64,000 nt of DNA from Sphingomonas oligophenolica (GTDB lineage Bacteria; Pseudomonadota; Alphaproteobacteria; Sphingomonadales; Sphingomonadaceae), in assembly GCF_006438955.1 (NCBI RefSeq), contig NZ_RCZK01000002.1:248001-312000 (forward strand), read 5' to 3'. Below are positions 63,663 through 64,000 of this stretch, piece after piece. The number at the start of each line of letters is the position of its first letter. The stretch's first letter is position 1. A program made the position numbers and the translations under genes. The notes under the pieces are model-generated. The model had not been told where the DNA came from, did not search any database, and was given only the letters and a program-made list of their open reading frames with translations.

Positions 63663-63923
63663 ATGGCTACAGCACCTAAAACCGGCGGCATCCACGCCCC
63701 CGTTCAGCCCTCCCCGGAGCTCGGCGCGATCGTCGGCAACGACAAACTCCCGCGCAGCCAGGTGATCAGCAAGGTGTGGGACTATATCAAGTCAAACAAC
63801 CTTCAAAACCCGGAAAACAAGCGCGAAATTCTCGCCGACGAAAAACTGAAAAAGGTCTTCGGCAGGGACAAGTGCACCATGTTCGAAATGAACAAGTACA
63901 TCGCTCAGCATCTAAAGGCGTAA
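63663..63923 (+). CDS. SWIB/MDM2-domain protein
   Basis: An 86-residue protein with a full SWIB domain: PVQPSPELGAIVGNDKLPRSQVISKVWDYIKSNNLQNPENKREILADEKLKKVFGRDKCTMFEMNKYIAQHL. This fold is best known from eukaryotic chromatin remodelling complexes and also occurs as small stand-alone bacterial proteins, including chlamydial ones, where the role is poorly known. AAGGAA precedes the ATG. The last 77 bases of the window hold no gene. Confidence 0.92.
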   Translation: MATAPKTGGIHAPVQPSPELGAIVGNDKLPRSQVISKVWDYIKSNNLQNPENKREILADEKLKKVFGRDKCTMFEMNKYIAQHLKA

Positions 63924-64000
63924 ACTACGTCGCCGACGATCGGGGGCGTCGGCATCGCCAGTCGATGTATCGACGCCTCCGTTCACGCACCAAGTTCTTG

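Overview
The window looks like ordinary chromosome from a sphingomonad (Alphaproteobacteria, Sphingomonas or a close relative). The evidence is very high GC with strong G/C third-position bias, many GTG starts and 1-14 base overlaps between genes, a tonB-exbB-exbD-exbD operon, a large TonB-dependent receptor, a DivL-type histidine kinase with tyrosine in the H-box, AddAB instead of RecBCD, the AmgK-MurU peptidoglycan recycling pair and a glutathione-dependent formaldehyde pathway. I see no phage, insertion sequence, integrase, CRISPR array or rRNA. There is one tRNA, Arg(TCT).

Layout. 0-8.8 kb: pyrD, a gamma-glutamyltransferase, a long-chain acyl-CoA synthetase, an M16 peptidase (minus strand) and an aspartyl beta-hydroxylase-like enzyme. 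8.8-12.4 kb: a compact plus-strand run of Nfu, nitroreductase, tsaB, rimI, fur and plsC. 12.6-18.2 kb: a glycine-rich lipoprotein, secA (minus), argJ and a bleomycin-resistance-like VOC protein. 18.2-32 kb: a long minus-strand block of algH, ahcY, divL, tsaE, amgK, murU, addB, addA and trxA, combining cell-cycle signalling, tRNA modification, wall recycling and recombination. 32-34.8 kb: peroxiredoxin, AMP nucleosidase and a basic single-pass membrane protein. 34.9-38 kb: a TPR protein and the TonB energising operon (minus). 38-49 kb: a conserved secreted protein; folB coupled to a short SDR-like protein; GST and acetyltransferase; DUF1285, CoA pyrophosphatase and CCA transferase; a GGDEF-EAL protein; parC; a glycosyltransferase. 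48.7-53.7 kb: hydrolase-kynureninase, purC-purS-purQ and a queuosine precursor transporter. 53.7-60.9 kb: tRNA-Arg, an S9 peptidase, folB2-pteridine reductase-folE and a TonB-dependent receptor. 60.9-64 kb: adhC-VOC-fghA for formaldehyde detoxification, then two small stand-alone-domain proteins (Tudor-like and SWIB).

The most striking sequence-level feature is a set of short palindromic repeats that have entered or bordered genes. One sits in frame inside pyrD, one appears to have lengthened the end of purS, and others separate tsaE from divL, ahcY from its terminator, and the peroxiredoxin gene from amn. Other points worth following are a perfect 20-base palindrome upstream of ahcY that resembles a SahR-type operator, DivL's tyrosine H-box, stem-loops at two junctions of the TonB operon, and a half-Rossmann SDR-like protein coupled to FolB. 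No clearly undescribed multi-gene defence or mobile system is visible.
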